NCBI GenBank assembly: GCA_036245805.1 | Contig: BTRK01000004.1 | Coordinates: forward strand, 26,893,541-26,957,540 | Length of the DNA: 64,000 bases | Source: Pristionchus mayeri | Lineage: Eukaryota; Nematoda; Chromadorea; Rhabditida; Neodiplogasteridae | Direction: 5' to 3' | Shown here: positions 1 to 11,885 of the stretch, in pieces | Position numbering within the stretch: position 1 is the stretch's first letter | Layout: each line of letters starts with the position of its first letter | Notes under the pieces: model-generated | Databases searched by the model: none | What the model saw: only the letters and a program-made list of their open reading frames with translations | Told to the model about the DNA's origin: nothing | Program-made: the position numbers and the translations under genes

Positions 1-3000
1 ACACCTCGTGTCGTCTACAACAGAGATGCTGAGAGGGTCGTGCAAGTTTCCCGTATGGAGCCACCTGAAGAGGTATGTTCATTGAAATTCGTGCAGTATG
101 CAGTAAACAACTTCAGATAGACGTTGGGTTACTGGCAACTAAAGCTGAAAATGCGATTGGAGAATGCGGAATCACGATGAACAAGCAGATCTGGTTCGAA
201 GCCATTATGATGGTCTGTAGTTTGTAAAAGTCGTCTTATTAAAAGTTGCATGGTCGCAGACTCTTGGAGAGAATATGACTGTTCGGGAGGCATCCGAACA
301 GATAGGAGTCAATCGTACGGTTCTGTTCCGACTGCTGAACATGGTCCGCACTGCAATGGGATTCGCGCCACTTCAAGGAACTCTTGTCAGACAGTTCGAC
401 GAAGGGGTGAGTAGTGGGGTTGCAGGATCCAGTTCGGCTTCGAATTTTGCATATCCTCTAGCACTTCTTCCCCGCCCCCCCCCCCCCCCCCCAAATTTAG
501 ATTGAGCTAGGTAAATCTGCCAGAGTGTACGAACTTCGCACTACTCTCTTCCCCTCTGAAAAGGGGAGGGAGAGGGAGAAAATGAAGGGAATGGGGGCAA
601 GCGATATCCGATAAAAGTGCGAAGTTCGAACCCACTGGCAAGGATAGTGCGAGGTTCGAGTAGAGAGGGGGGGTGGCCTCTCGCTAGTGCACAAGTTCCA
701 GGGAGGAGAGAAGGGCCCCCAGAGGGTACGATTTGCGCGAATTCGATTCTACAACCCTAGTGAGCACTGTACAGTAGCTGTTTTTTTCTAAATCTATTAT
801 GATGGCTTTAAACTAGCGACCTTCGGTCGCTACGTTGTACGCATGGATGTGTATTAAGGATAACAATTGGACGCGACTGGTGAGAGCCTGCTTAAAACGT
901 TGTAACACGGATCTCCTGTAATAATGCAGGAACCGATGTGACAGAAAAATATGTTGGGTCATGAATTTCGCTGAAAGCAGAAATACTGACCAAAGTGAGG
1001 ACGGCGAACACGCCTATCAACTTCGTTTTTCAAAATTTGCATGTTTCGACCTAACACTTTCGAGGGCTATATTTCGGTCCATTTTCGACCTACAGCGACC
1101 GTATTTTTTTTCCAATCGATGCCTATTTGTGTGATCTACAAATAAGTTAGCCAAGCGTAAGCGCAGAAATTACGTCTTCATTTTGTTGTGATCCAAAAAC
1201 TAATTTGCCGATCCTGATCGACATTTCATAGTGAAAAACTCGATTTTTATCTTCGATTCGGATTCCCCACCCCGGAATTGAGGTACGTACATAGTTCGTT
1301 TCTAATATCCTGTGGAGTATCATACTGCCACTCAGTAGGGTGAACCTGGACTTGTTCTAATTTTTGGATGAAAACACGCCTCGGATAATATCTCACCTTT
1401 TTATTTATGCAAATGAACACACTAGTGGTATCAGAAGGTAGCTCTCGATGTATTCTACAATAATGACTCGGTGGTCCAATACGTTAAATTTAACCGTTCT
1501 CGAGATACGACGCGACACCTAACCGTTGGAGAGCAGTGGGGGAATAAGAGCTTGGACCTTGTGACAAGGTTTTCACATCGTATCTCGAGAACGGTTAAAT
1601 TGAACGTATTGGACCACTGAGTCATTATTGTAGAGCACATCGAGAGCTACCTTCTGATACCACTAGTGTGTTCACTTGCATAAATTAAAGGTTCACCCCA
1701 CTAAGTGGCGGCATGATACTCCACCGGATATTAGAAACGAACTATGTACGTACCTCAAATCCGGGGTGGGGAATCCGAATCAAAGATAAAAATCGAGAGT
1801 TTTTCACTGTGGAAGGTCTATCAGGATCGGCAAATTTGTTTTTGGATCAAAACAATATGAAGACGTAATTTCTGCGCTTAGGCTTGTCTAACTTATTTGT
1901 AGATCACACAAATAGGCATCGATTGGAAAAAAAGGGGGCGCTGTAGGTCGAAAATGGACCGAAATATAGCCCTCCAAAGTGGTAGGTCAAAACATGCAAA
2001 TTTTGAAAAACGAAGTTGATAGGCGTGTTCGCCGTCCTCACTTTGGTCAGTATTTCTGATTTCAGCGAAATTCATGACCCAAAATATTTTTCTGTCGCAA
2101 AGTGGTCGCATTTTCCTGCATTTTTACAGGAGATCCGTAAAAAGGCTCAAGCTGCGGGGAGTGAGAGCAGGTTATGATGGCGTGGTGTGCATGGTGCATT
2201 TGAGTTTTCTGCGATTTGGTAAAATGCACCACTGTGTGCATGGTGTGCATGGTGCGTGGTGCGCTGAAAGTTCCCACCATGGGGATGCCAACGGTCAAGG
2301 TCCGGAGTTAAGAGGACGTATCTGAGCCGAGTTACAGCGATTTAAACAAAAAGATAAATTATCAAGTTTCAAATTTTAAAAGCGCTCGCGATGGGGGTGC
2401 CAACGGTCAAGGTCTTAACCTTCTAGGATGATTTTGAAGCGAGTTCCAGCGATTTGAAGAAAATCAAAGTTCAATGATCAAAGATCAACTTTAGAATGTG
2501 ATCACCAATGGGATTCATATGTTCATGATCTTAGGCACATAGGATGATTTTGAAGCGAATTAGAGCGATTTGAAAAAAATGTGACTGGCAAAGGGACAGA
2601 CGGACGGACAGACAGACGCTACGATATTTCTTTATATAGGAATTCTTTAGCTGTACTATACTTGCGTTTGAAGACAGTTGCTGATCTGGAGAGAAACTTG
2701 TCAGTGCGACGTATAATCCGAGTTGAACCGCAGAAAGAAGTTCTTCCTACACCCGAACCATCGTGAGTAGGACACTTATCGACTTCCGTTCAACAATATA
2801 TTTTTCTCAATTGTCAGTGTGTCTCCCATGCCTCAGGAGAGATCGCCGACTAAGTCTGCTGACGATTCTCTTCCGGATTGTCAACAATCGCCAGTCGATA
2901 ACGTCTATCAGGTAGTTTAATTTCTAGATTATGAGCGAGAACGTTTCTAGCAGTTGTCTTTGTCTTCTGTCCCATCGACTGGACGAGAACAATTGAAGGA

Positions 3001-5620
3001 GTGTCTCCTTCTCACCAAACGGTATGCCTTAAAAAACGGGCTAAAACTACCACAAATAGTTTGAGCATTGCTGGTTCTTTTTGTATTTCTCTATCTTCTA
3101 TGTTTAGCTCATCGTTGAATGCACCAGATCAGATACAATTTATCAATGCAAAGACGCAGGATGCGAAATCGGAGCAGACTTTGTACGTCTCTTATTTTTT
3201 CGATATTGCAATTTGAGTTGATCTTGAGGGCTCTTGAGCATGCGTCTATCGTAGTGACGAGAACTGTTCTGAAGGAAGAATGCAGGGCGAATATCACGTG
3301 CGAGAATGATGATGATCTGAAGTTGTACTTCAAAAAAGTTAGTTTGATCTAGTCAGTAATGTATTTATGAAAAGTATAGACAAGTCTCCTGTCTCTGACT
3401 GGCGAACAGTACTTACGCAAAATGTTCCCTCTGCATTTTTTTCTTCAAACTCACATGGATGACATCGTGGGTAATGAGAAAGCTTTTAAAGGAGGCAAGT
3501 ACCTTAGTGAATTATCAACACAAATTTAAAATATCCTTAAATTTGTATAAGTGATGGCAGTTTTCCCAGTTGCTACTGGAAATGAAGCAGGATGCGAACC
3601 CGTCAATGATCGACACTCTCGCCACTTTCGTTGCCAATAAGGAAGCAAAATTCGATGATATTGCTCCTAAAGAGGTATTCAGAAAATTAAACACTAGGAT
3701 TTCGCACATATTTGTTACCTATCTTCTCTTAATATTTGTGCTCTGATAATTTGTTATTCAGGGCTTCCAAAGACAGATCATGAAAACAATCCTTCGGATA
3801 GCCCTCTTCCAACGGAAATTAGAATGCACACAGGTGTGCAGATGGATATATATATTTTTTAAAAATTTAAAACATATTCGGTATCGCTTTTATTTTCTGT
3901 ACTGTAGTAAATTTTTCCTTTAATTAAAAAAAAACTACTAAATAGGTGCATTCATGATCACGTGCAACGCAGGTCAACTTGCCGAGTGAAGAGGGAGATC
4001 ATGAAGTCACGAACGAAAAAGGAACTATGGATGAAAATAACAGGGCAATTCATCATTGGGTATGTTCAAAATCATGGTACTATTCACTTACATTTGAAAA
4101 TTAGTTTCGAGGTGTTTTCTTCCAGTTATCGAATACTGTAGCTGAGCTCTCTGTGCCTATCACTGTCACCGATATCTCCATAGTTCTCGATTTGGCAGAG
4201 GGAAAGGCTGATAGAGCATGCTTGAAGGTAGTGGATATCTGGCAGTCGATGTGGATAGTACTCGTCTCTTCTTGCAGGCTCTCTACCGTTTCGTTGCTCC
4301 TCAAGTGGAGGAAGATGCCATGATGAGAGTTGTGAGTTACGCTTTTAACGCTGCATATTTATGTAGATTGAAAAAAAAAAATGAAATTGACAGAAAATGG
4401 AGATGCTGATCATGGACGGGTACAAGGAAGGCTCAGGTGTGTCGGAGAATAATTTCGAGGTTCCTATTTTATTTATTTTTTGATATATACTATATATACG
4501 ATTCTCAATTATTCCGTAATAAACATGTTTTTAAAAATATATATATATCAGTGTTGGATATTCGAGTTACTTTGCAAACTGGCTTCGGATAGCCAACCCT
4601 AACACACACACATATATATGCAGATGTATGCAGATGGGGGGGGGGGAGCTGATGAATGGGAATCATTATTTGAATAATGAATTAAATGTTCCATTAATGT
4701 TTGACAATTTAGTTCTGGAGTAATTGTATGGAGAGTATGCTGACTTGTCTCTTGAAGGAGTATCCGATCTACCTTGGAAAATGGAAGTGGGTTGTTATAA
4801 GTTTATGCATTTCTTGGAAAAAAAAGTATCTTTTCGATCCGGCACTACTATAGAAGCCCAGATTGGGGTACCGATAGATATTGTATTGGTATTGTCCGAA
4901 TGCTTTTACCCTTCGGTTTAGGTATTGGTTTGTCTTAGACCCAGGGGAATGGATCTGGACATAGGGATGTGGTAGTTGTAAAGTATTATCCACATGCCCG
5001 GATATATCCTTGGTACTTTAATCTGTACCCCAATCTGGGCTTCTATAGAAGTGCCCATTTTTAAAACTACCTGGACTTATCGTTTTTTTCCTTCAAAAGA
5101 ATGTCTGCATCATCGAACAAAATCTCGCAGTGTATAGAGATAATGAAGAATACATCAGATCGTTTGCTGAGATTCATCGCCATACACAGAGTGAAGCGAA
5201 GGATGCAGAGACTAGCTACAGGAGAGGGTCCTCTCGAATTAAGGTTATTCAATATCTGCGATCGATTTTCGATATATCCGTGAGATGACATAATGATTGT
5301 TGAGGCTCGTGAGTCAGCTGTTCCTGACTCGATGTATCTCGACAGAGTCTTCAATCGAGATCTAAAGAAGTCGTTAATAACTTTCCTCAAGTACGAACTT
5401 TGTGCTAATTGTTATGATTTTGCACTGACTGGCTATACGCAGGAAGCTCAAATCGAGTGGTCTTCCGATAAGTGAGAGCACGGTAGTATCCGTCGGAGAG
5501 AAAATTGTCAAGATGATGGACAACAAATTAATCTCGAAAGAGTCATGGGCGGAATGGGTCAATTTAGTACTTGGGGTGGAAGCAGCTAATATATTCGAGT
5601 ACTTGGATAAGGACTACTAG
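1..5620 (+). CDS. 3' part of an uncharacterised multi-exon gene (starts before the window)
   Basis: I do not recognise this protein. In-frame exons joined by good splice sites can be read at 1-72, about 117-212, about 231-416, 2651-2762, 2818-2911, 2954-3021, 3108-3182, 3229-3337, 3380-~3465, 3570-3674, 3762-3833, 3973-4059, 4126-4227, 4278-4331, 4394-4436, about 4730-4790, 5100-5279, ~5315-5399 and ~5450-5620, ending in DYLDKDY-stop. The product is mostly helical and rich in charged and Leu residues (for example VREASEQIGVNRTVLFRLL near 280, LLLEMKQDANPSMIDTL near 3575, YLRSIFDIS near 5270), with a Ser/Pro linker near 2830. No catalytic motif is visible. The VREASEQIGVNRT stretch resembles a helix-turn-helix, but weakly. 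Joins near 212-231, 3465-3570, 4436-4730 and 5279-5315 are unsettled. The junction at 212-231 needs a frame change, so this part could be damaged. A possible GC donor lies near 3494. AATAAA follows at about 5875. Confidence 0.55.
816..2640. repeat. Dispersed repeat E, copy 1, carrying a 1.2 kb fold-back
   Basis: The ends match the repeat at 62,100-63,150. The left part has CTTCGGTCGCTACG, a block reading GGTGAGAGCCTGCTTAAAAC, and then the hairpin. The right part has TGAGAGCAGGTTA, a CATGGTG-rich stretch, blocks reading CAACGGTCAAGGTC, and a GACGGACGGACAGACAGACG tail followed by ATATTTCTTTATATAG. Between these, about 930-2140 is a long inverted repeat with arms of roughly 570 bp (about 940-1510 and 1580-2140) around a short centre. 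The element lies in a large intron of the flanking unknown gene. Its transposon class is not clear. Confidence 0.75.
4841..5055. mobile_element. MITE with 31-bp terminal inverted repeats in an intron
   Basis: The sequence GGCACTACTATAGAAGCCCA at 4841 continues to about 4871 and returns inverted at about 5025-5055, with one or two mismatches. The element is 215 bp, has no coding capacity and sits in an intron of the unknown gene. Superfamily unassigned; no clear target-site duplication was seen. Confidence 0.7.
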
Positions 5621-6741
5621 ATATGGCTATGCCCATCATCATTGTTACACTATTGCCTATTTTTTTCCACAAATTTTTCTGTTGTTGTCAGATTGTTGTC
5701 AGAGATCAAAATATGATAATTATATTGTTGAAGTTGAGATCAGCTCAAACCGTTGTTTTGATTATTTTGTACATACAGTTTTTATGTGATTCCAAGAAGT
5801 ACTGGAATTTGTTGTGTTTTCGTCCTCATCCGTTGGAATCCGAGTGATTCACATGCTTTTTGCCAGTTCTGATAAATAAATAGTGTGTCAAAGCCGTTCA
5901 AAAAATTTTCCGAGTTTGCATTCTCATTCCATATCTTCCATAATTACAAAGTATGAGACGCGCCCCAACTGAACCATTGTACTGTAGTGTTCTGATCAAA
6001 CCACGTCGTGACCTATGGGCGATGGGAGGAACTGCATTTGTCATGGCTGCAATTTCTTTTAATTTGTTCTTATGCTCAATCTGTGATCCTGATCGTCTTT
6101 AGTCCATTATCGGACCCTCGTTCCCTGATAGCTCCATTCTGCATATATTGTTATCGGCGTAATACATCCCGAGCGTGTTCTTCCCTCGAACGCATGACTT
6201 CCAATCTCTTTGAATGTATGTCAATCCACATGGGGATCTTTTCAGAGTGGGGTGGTTCCTCTTCCTCTCGTCAGATGCCTTCTAGACGACGACGTCTCTC
6301 TCTGGGTCAGTCTTTACGATCGTTCATTTAAGACGAATCAAATTGGAGAAGGATGACACGATTACGATTCAGAGGTGAATCATTAGTTGAAGGAGAGTAG
6401 TCTGTATTTTTAAAATCATAATTCATATTGAAATATAGGCAACCCTCATGGTGCGTCCGATGTGCATACAAATTTTTGATCTTTGATTTTTTCTCAATTG
6501 GAAAATAAGAAAATGAGGTGTGTTTGTTTTACATAGTCCATAGTTCCCTTATTTCGGGTCGATACTATAGATATTTGTTCTATATACTTCAATGATTGTT
6601 CTATATACTTCAATGATTGTTCTATATACTTCAATGATTGTTCTATATACTTCAATGATTCGTTTAAATGTTCATTGAATAATTTCGGTCTTCTTAGCTG
6701 ATTGAAGTTGTAAGATCTCTCACGAAATGAATGAGTTGGTC
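5621..6741. other. Intergenic stretch, possible tiny gene, 21-bp tandem repeat
   Basis: The 3' flank of the unknown gene has AATAAA at about 5875. From 5952 an open frame of 49 codons starts MRRAPTEPLYCSVL and contains one hydrophobic stretch. It might be an exon, but I found no convincing partner. At about 6580-6662 a 21-bp unit (TGTTCTATATACTTCAATGA plus one T) is repeated four times. The 5' exon of the SLC37-type gene may lie here but was not found. Confidence 0.4.
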
Positions 6742-9242
6742 TTGAGATGGCGAGGATGAATCGACGAGAGGAGAGGGAGGGGACAGAAGGAGATTCGCAA
6801 GGGACAACAACTACTCCCATCATCATCTCACTGTATTCGGAATTACTTTCATGAGGTATCTATTAGCAGTCTATTGTTGATCTTTGATCTCCCTTCTCTC
6901 TTTCAGCTTCGCTTTGATTCACGCAACGAGGAAGACTCTCTCAACGGTCAAGGGATCACTCATCTCAGTATGGACTCATAACTCAACTACTCAACGTCAG
7001 CCCTTTGCTTATATAGTTTGATACTATGTATTTAGTGGTGTTAGGTATGGTTGTGCAGAGAGAGTGAGTACGTCCTCATTCTCCAAGTCCTGAAGAAATA
7101 TTGATTTTAAAAAATGAAATTTTGTCGTACATCGAACATTAAAAAAAGTATGGAAACATTTTTGCTAACTTAATTCATTTCAGCTCCTCTTTTCCCATCT
7201 CCTGAAGAGGCAGAAAACTTCCTTGCTTTGCTCGATTTCGGATTCCTTTTCGCATACGCTATCGTAAGTGTTGTCTATGGTATTCTGTAGCCATCTGGGT
7301 GAACATCAATGAGTGCTTGCCCCTGCCTCTCCATGTAATGGTCTCCTTCTTGAGGGTCTCTACATCGGGGGAATTCTGGGTGATCGATACTCTCCCCGTG
7401 TGGTTCTCTCCATCGGAGTCTGCTTGTCTGCCATCGTCGTTCGTTTCCCTCGATTGGGAAGGGGAAGTGGACATCTTCTCAGGTCTTCCTCTTCGGATTC
7501 GTCACTGAGGCCTATCGCTTCTACCACTCGTCAGTCTACTTCGTCCTCTGGGTGTCGGGAGGACTCTTCCAATCTGTCGCCTGGCCCACTGAGGTCAGTC
7601 GAGAAGGAATCGAAGATGTTGATCTTAGGTTATTGATCGAGTTGATTGGAGACGAGTGTCTCTGAGTTCATTCTTTGCGTGGACGACTGAATTTATCTCA
7701 CATGGATATTAATTCTGATGGGTATTTGGTTGTTCTTAGATCTGCATCATGGGTAACTGGTTCGGAAGGGGATCTCGTGGACTGATAATGGGAGTGTGGA
7801 GTGGATGCGCCAGTGTGGGAAACATAATCGGGACACTCGTCACGAGTGCAGTCATCTATGCTGGATACGAAGTGAGTCCCCTCCCTTCTCTCCTCTCTCC
7901 ACTCCTCTTGCAGTACGCCTTCGCAGTCAACTCACTCATTCTCTTCCTCTTCGGATTTGCCATCTTCTTCTTTCTAAAGGCCCATCCACGGGAAATAGGT
8001 ATAGTGTTATTCAGTTAATTTGTCCATTCTAATGCTGACTTCGTATTATATTTTTTATTAATTCAAAATGTCCCATTCTGAATTGGGTGAGTAATTGGAG
8101 GATTGGCCGAACCATGGGAATGGGAATCTGAGCAGCATGACGTCATCGAAGAGTCCAGCTCCTCACGGCCAATCGGCTTCTGTAGAGCATGGAAACTTCC
8201 AGGAGTCATCCCGGTATGCGAAGACCTCTTTGTTATCTTCTTCAGTTATCCTGTCTCTTCTCTCATGGAGATCCATGTACTTTCAAGTTGTAATTAGAAG
8301 ACTACCCATTAAAATTGCAGAGTGACCTCAACCACGGGAATCTAAACTCTGATGAGTCTTACCCCTTTGTATCTCTCTTTCTCTCAGTACTCTCTGGCGT
8401 ACGCGTGTCTCAAGATGGTCACATACGGGTTCTTCTTCTGGCTTCCCTACTACCTCCATTCCCACTTCGGATGGCCAGAGAGTGATGCAGGCACTCTATC
8501 CACTTTCTTCGATGTGGGGGGCATTGTAGCTGCTGTCGTCGGAGGAGCCATCTCGGTATGGGGAGGGGAAGGGGAAGGGGAAGGGGGGGGAGGGAAGGGG
8601 AAGGGGGTGATGACCTCCTCCTCCCTCAGGACCATCTCTCCTCTCGTACTCCCGTCGTAGTGATCATGTTGATCATCGCAAGTTTCTGTCTGGGAGTCTA
8701 CTCGAGTGAGTCTCCTCCTCCCTCCCTTTCCTCTCCTCTTCTCTTCCTCAGTTGTTCCTGGTGACTTCCTCATCAATGCCCTCATGCTCTCGGTGGTTGG
8801 CTTCTTCGTGGCAGGTCCTGCCAACATGATCTCTTCCTCAGTCTCGGCAGATCTGGGTGAGTAGTCTGTCCTTCCTTCCACTCTCCCTCCTATTGCAGGG
8901 AAGGCCCGTGAGTTGCGGGGTAACACGGAGGCCTTGTCGACAGTGACGGGTATCGTGGATGGGACGGGGAGTGTGGGGGCTGCGATGGGGATGCTGGCGA
9001 TCCCCTGGCTACAGAGGAATCTCAGCTGGAATGCTGTCTTCTACACATTCATAGTCATGGTGAGATGGAGGGAGGGACTCCTCTCATCGAGACAATGGCA
9101 GGTCATCAGCACTACGGGTTGTCTCCTTCCCACGTTGTACCGAGAGTGGAGAGACTATCGGAGATCGAGATTAGGCATCGATCCAGAGGAGACTGAGGAG
9201 GAGGAGGCAGAGAGACAAGGTCTATTAGACAATCACACTTAA
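6742..9242 (+). CDS. SLC37-type sugar-phosphate/phosphate exchanger (major facilitator superfamily)
   Basis: Predicted 12-helix membrane transporter of the SLC37 / GlpT-like family. Known members exchange glucose-6-phosphate or glycerol-3-phosphate for phosphate, usually in the ER; the substrate here is inferred. Phase-consistent exons: ~6742-6855, 6907-6995, 7184-7263, 7355-7438, 7483-7593, 7740-7871, 7914-7998, 8101-8213, 8388-8555, 8630-8705, 8752-8856, 8899-9059 and 9102-9242, giving about 485 residues, the family's usual size. Family signatures include LIHATRKTLSTVK after helix 1, GLYIGGILGDRYSPR, GNWFGRGSRGLIMGVWSG, WLPYYLHSHFGW, the diagnostic GPANMISSSVSADLG, and GNTEALSTVTGIVDGTGSVG. 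The tail is Glu-rich (EETEEEEAERQ). The start codon was not found; the first exon is open back to a stop near 6740, so an upstream exon is expected. The TGATCTTTGATC motif at 6878 precedes the second acceptor. Confidence 0.88.
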
Positions 9243-9799
9243 GGATTCTTTCATCTCACGCTTCTTTATTCTTTCCTTGTTATATACATGTTGTCCTATT
9301 GGGTTTCGCTTATCTTGCTCTTCCCCCGTTCGCGGGATAGACCTGATTGTATCATATGTTCCGTTAGGCATAACTGTACATATTCATATTTTACTTTTAT
9401 GATTTCTGCTTTCTCCCCTTATTTTTTGCCTCGTTCATTCCTCGGTCCTCTGGTATTAGCCACGTTATACTATACCCTAAAGTATTTATTTCAACTGTAT
9501 GAAATTCTATAGTTTTACTTTTTTCATTTATAGGGTTTACTGTATATTAAAATCGCATCCAAAAATGTTTCAGTGAGCGGGAAGAAATGATTGTGCGTCA
9601 TTGATACACTCGGGAAAATGGAAGAAACATTGTATATACGGCTTTGCATGTTTCAGAGTATAAATATTTATTATCTTAAGTATAGTCGTGTACACTTATA
9701 TTGGGGTCGTGAGGGCCATTGAATGTGGAATTTACAAAGTGAGCAGTGGTGGACAGTGGGAGGACAGGGCACGGAAGGAGGAGGGGAGGGGAGGTCAAT

Positions 9800-11292
9800 T
9801 CATGCCTTGGCTCGCAGTCTCTGACCCGCCTTCTCCACTTCCTTGAATACTCCCATCTTGACGCAGAACTTCTCGAATTCCTCTCTGACTATGTCGTCCT
9901 CCATCTGCAGTCGATCACTCCGCCTTCCTTCCCCCCTTTCCCCCTCTCTCTCCTCTCCTTACCGATAGGAAATGCGTCCCTCCTGGCACATCCTTCATAT
10001 GAAGATCCTTACTCGCTAGTTTCATGAGGAGTCGGATGGAATTTCCATACGGAACGAGCTGCAGAAGACAGAGAGTAATCGATTGATCTTTGATCTCTCA
10101 CCTCGTCATTCGTTCCGTGTACTACAGTGACGGGGCAGTGGATGGGTATCTCTCCTTCTCGAGCGGAGACACAAGTCTAGATGGGGAATCATACAAGAGA
10201 AAGGGGGGAGGGGGGGGGGTGTACCTCTCTGAACTGCACGAATCCATCCAAATCCACGAGTGCTTCCTCTCCATTCCTATAATTAGATGATAGATTGAAT
10301 TAATTATATAACTGATAATGGATACCTACTATACAAAACCGATCTGCCAACCTGGATGCAGGATGGACGAGTAGTTCTCCCTTCTGAAGACGAGCCAGAG
10401 CCCCAGGAATTACCTGAAGGGGGAGAGAGAGTTCAGAAGGATTCTTCGATTTGATCAGAATGATCATAAGAGAATGTTCCCCACCTTGTCAACATACGCG
10501 AAGTCGACATCGAAACCAGGTGAGACAAGAAAGAGTCCCTGGAAGAGGAGGAGAGATCAAAAATCAATTATCTGCCAAACCTTGACTTTGTTGGGGTGTT
10601 TGATGGTTGCATTCAACACCGGATGAGCTCCTCAAAAAAGGTATATCAGTAGGACATAGGCTAACATGTATATGCTAACACGTAAAGAGAATGAGGATTG
10701 AGGAATTACTTTCCATTTTTTATGTCCCTCAAGCCATGGATGATGCAAAACTGTTTGTGATGATTCAGTTGATCTATTTCTCATGGTCATCCGAGGAACT
10801 CTGTTTTATATTGTACTCAATGGTACCTGCAGATTGGGCGACGATGATAGTGTCAGGAGAGGAGTGAGAGGGTGATCCCCCTGCCATGGAATGACCCATT
10901 CACGTGAATGACTATTTACTCGAATTCCTATACGAATCCCTTCCACAACACGAAATGCACTCACTTTCTTCCTTCAGTTTCTCTTCCACGGTCTTCATCC
11001 AATCTGAGACTCGCCAGCATGGAGAAGGAGGAGGGTACTGCACTCTGAACAAATACCACGCATCCACATCACCACAACATCAACACATTGGCAATGCTGA
11101 ATTGGCATCTGTGGAATTTGAGAATGCCAATTGTGTGATATGATTGTCCTGATTTTCTAGAATGGAAGGAAATAGAAATGATATGACTGACGCTTCGAAT
11201 TGGTGTTCGGTCCCCTCGAATAATTTGGAGAGCTGCTGAGAAATGCGATTGCGAGTGGATGAACCAAGTCCGTGACAGAAGAGAATCCTCAT
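9800..11292 (-). CDS. Small alpha/beta-hydrolase, RBBP9/YdeN-like serine hydrolase
   Basis: Probable cytosolic serine hydrolase; substrate unknown. The chosen start at 11292 gives MRILFCHGLGSSTRNR, the first beta strand with an oxyanion HGLG loop. Later exons give PPPSPCWRVSDWMKTVEEKL (near 11000), DTIIVAQSAGAHPVLN (near 10840-10610; A-Q-S-A-G is the nucleophile elbow), GLFLVSPGFDVDFAYV, NGEEALVDLDGFVQF, HCPVTVVHGTNDELVPYGNS (the Asp region) and DVPGGTHFLS with the catalytic His. The last exon ends QRLRAKA-stop. The frame stays open upstream to another Met at 11433 through a 45-bp duplicated segment (SPLRSLHSLSSPPLQ twice), so a longer form, perhaps with a targeting peptide, is possible. The gene lies about 450-600 bp downstream of the ALDH1L gene on the same strand; that is a wide gap for an operon. 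Confidence 0.85.
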
Positions 11293-11297
11293 TGAGG

Positions 11298-11400
11298 ACT
11301 GAAGGGGAGGAGAAGAGAGGGAATGGAGGGAACGAAGAGGGGACTGAAGGGGAGGAGAAGAGAGGGAATGGAGGGAACGAAGAGGGGAACGGAGGATCGG
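11298..11400. repeat. 45-bp tandem duplication at the hydrolase 5' end
   Basis: Two adjacent copies of a 45-bp unit (GGACTGAAGGGGAGGAGAAG at its start on the + strand) sit just upstream of the chosen start codon. In the hydrolase frame they encode SPLRSLHSLSSPPLQ twice. They are either 5' UTR or part of an N-terminal extension. Confidence 0.75.
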
Positions 11401-11433
11401 AGAGAAGAACAACTTGTTGCTCCCTCTCAACAT

Positions 11434-11885
11434 TGTGAGTGTAGAATATTTATGAATGAAGGGAATGGTCAAAAGAGGGAGGGAGGGGGAGGGTAGATGG
11501 TTGTAGTTTGGAAAGAGAGGGAGAACCCTTGAGGATGTATGGTAGACTCGAGTAGGTCGAATGAATGAGTGAAAGTGAGGAAGATAGAGAGATGACATGG
11601 ATCTTTTGAGATCAAAGGAAGTGGGCGGGACTTCGCTATTGCAGACAGTGATTGTTCAATATCAGAATGGTTCCATATCACCATGCCATGGTCTGATACC
11701 ACATTCGATGAAATAACTTCATCTCAGCAATATTATTACAACCGATGATCACGAATTGAGCAGAGTATGGAACATAGAATATATCACAAAGTGGAAGCAG
11801 ACACTAACCGTGGCACAGACTGTAGATGGGGCAGGGAATACTGTATCTCAAGGTGTAAACTAGGGGGGGGGGAGGGGGATTCGTT
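11434..11885. other. Gap between the ALDH1L and hydrolase genes
   Basis: About 450 bp of 3' and 5' flanking sequence between two genes on the same strand. It contains purine-rich runs and a G-run near 11865. I see no clear gene here; open frames across it are low-complexity. Confidence 0.5.

Noticed and set aside
470..495. C-runs and G-runs (also near 14,555, 34,215 and 63,400)
   Set aside because: Simple homopolymers in introns or flanks; prone to sequencing error and not evidence of function.
8450..8926. 158-codon open frame on the minus strand
   Set aside because: It lies antisense to well-supported SLC37 exons and its composition follows the G-rich intron.
11434..11702. Longer N-terminus of the hydrolase up to 11,598 or a separate minus-strand gene
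   Set aside because: The translated sequence is low-complexity and the HGLG domain start at 11,292 fits the family's usual beginning.
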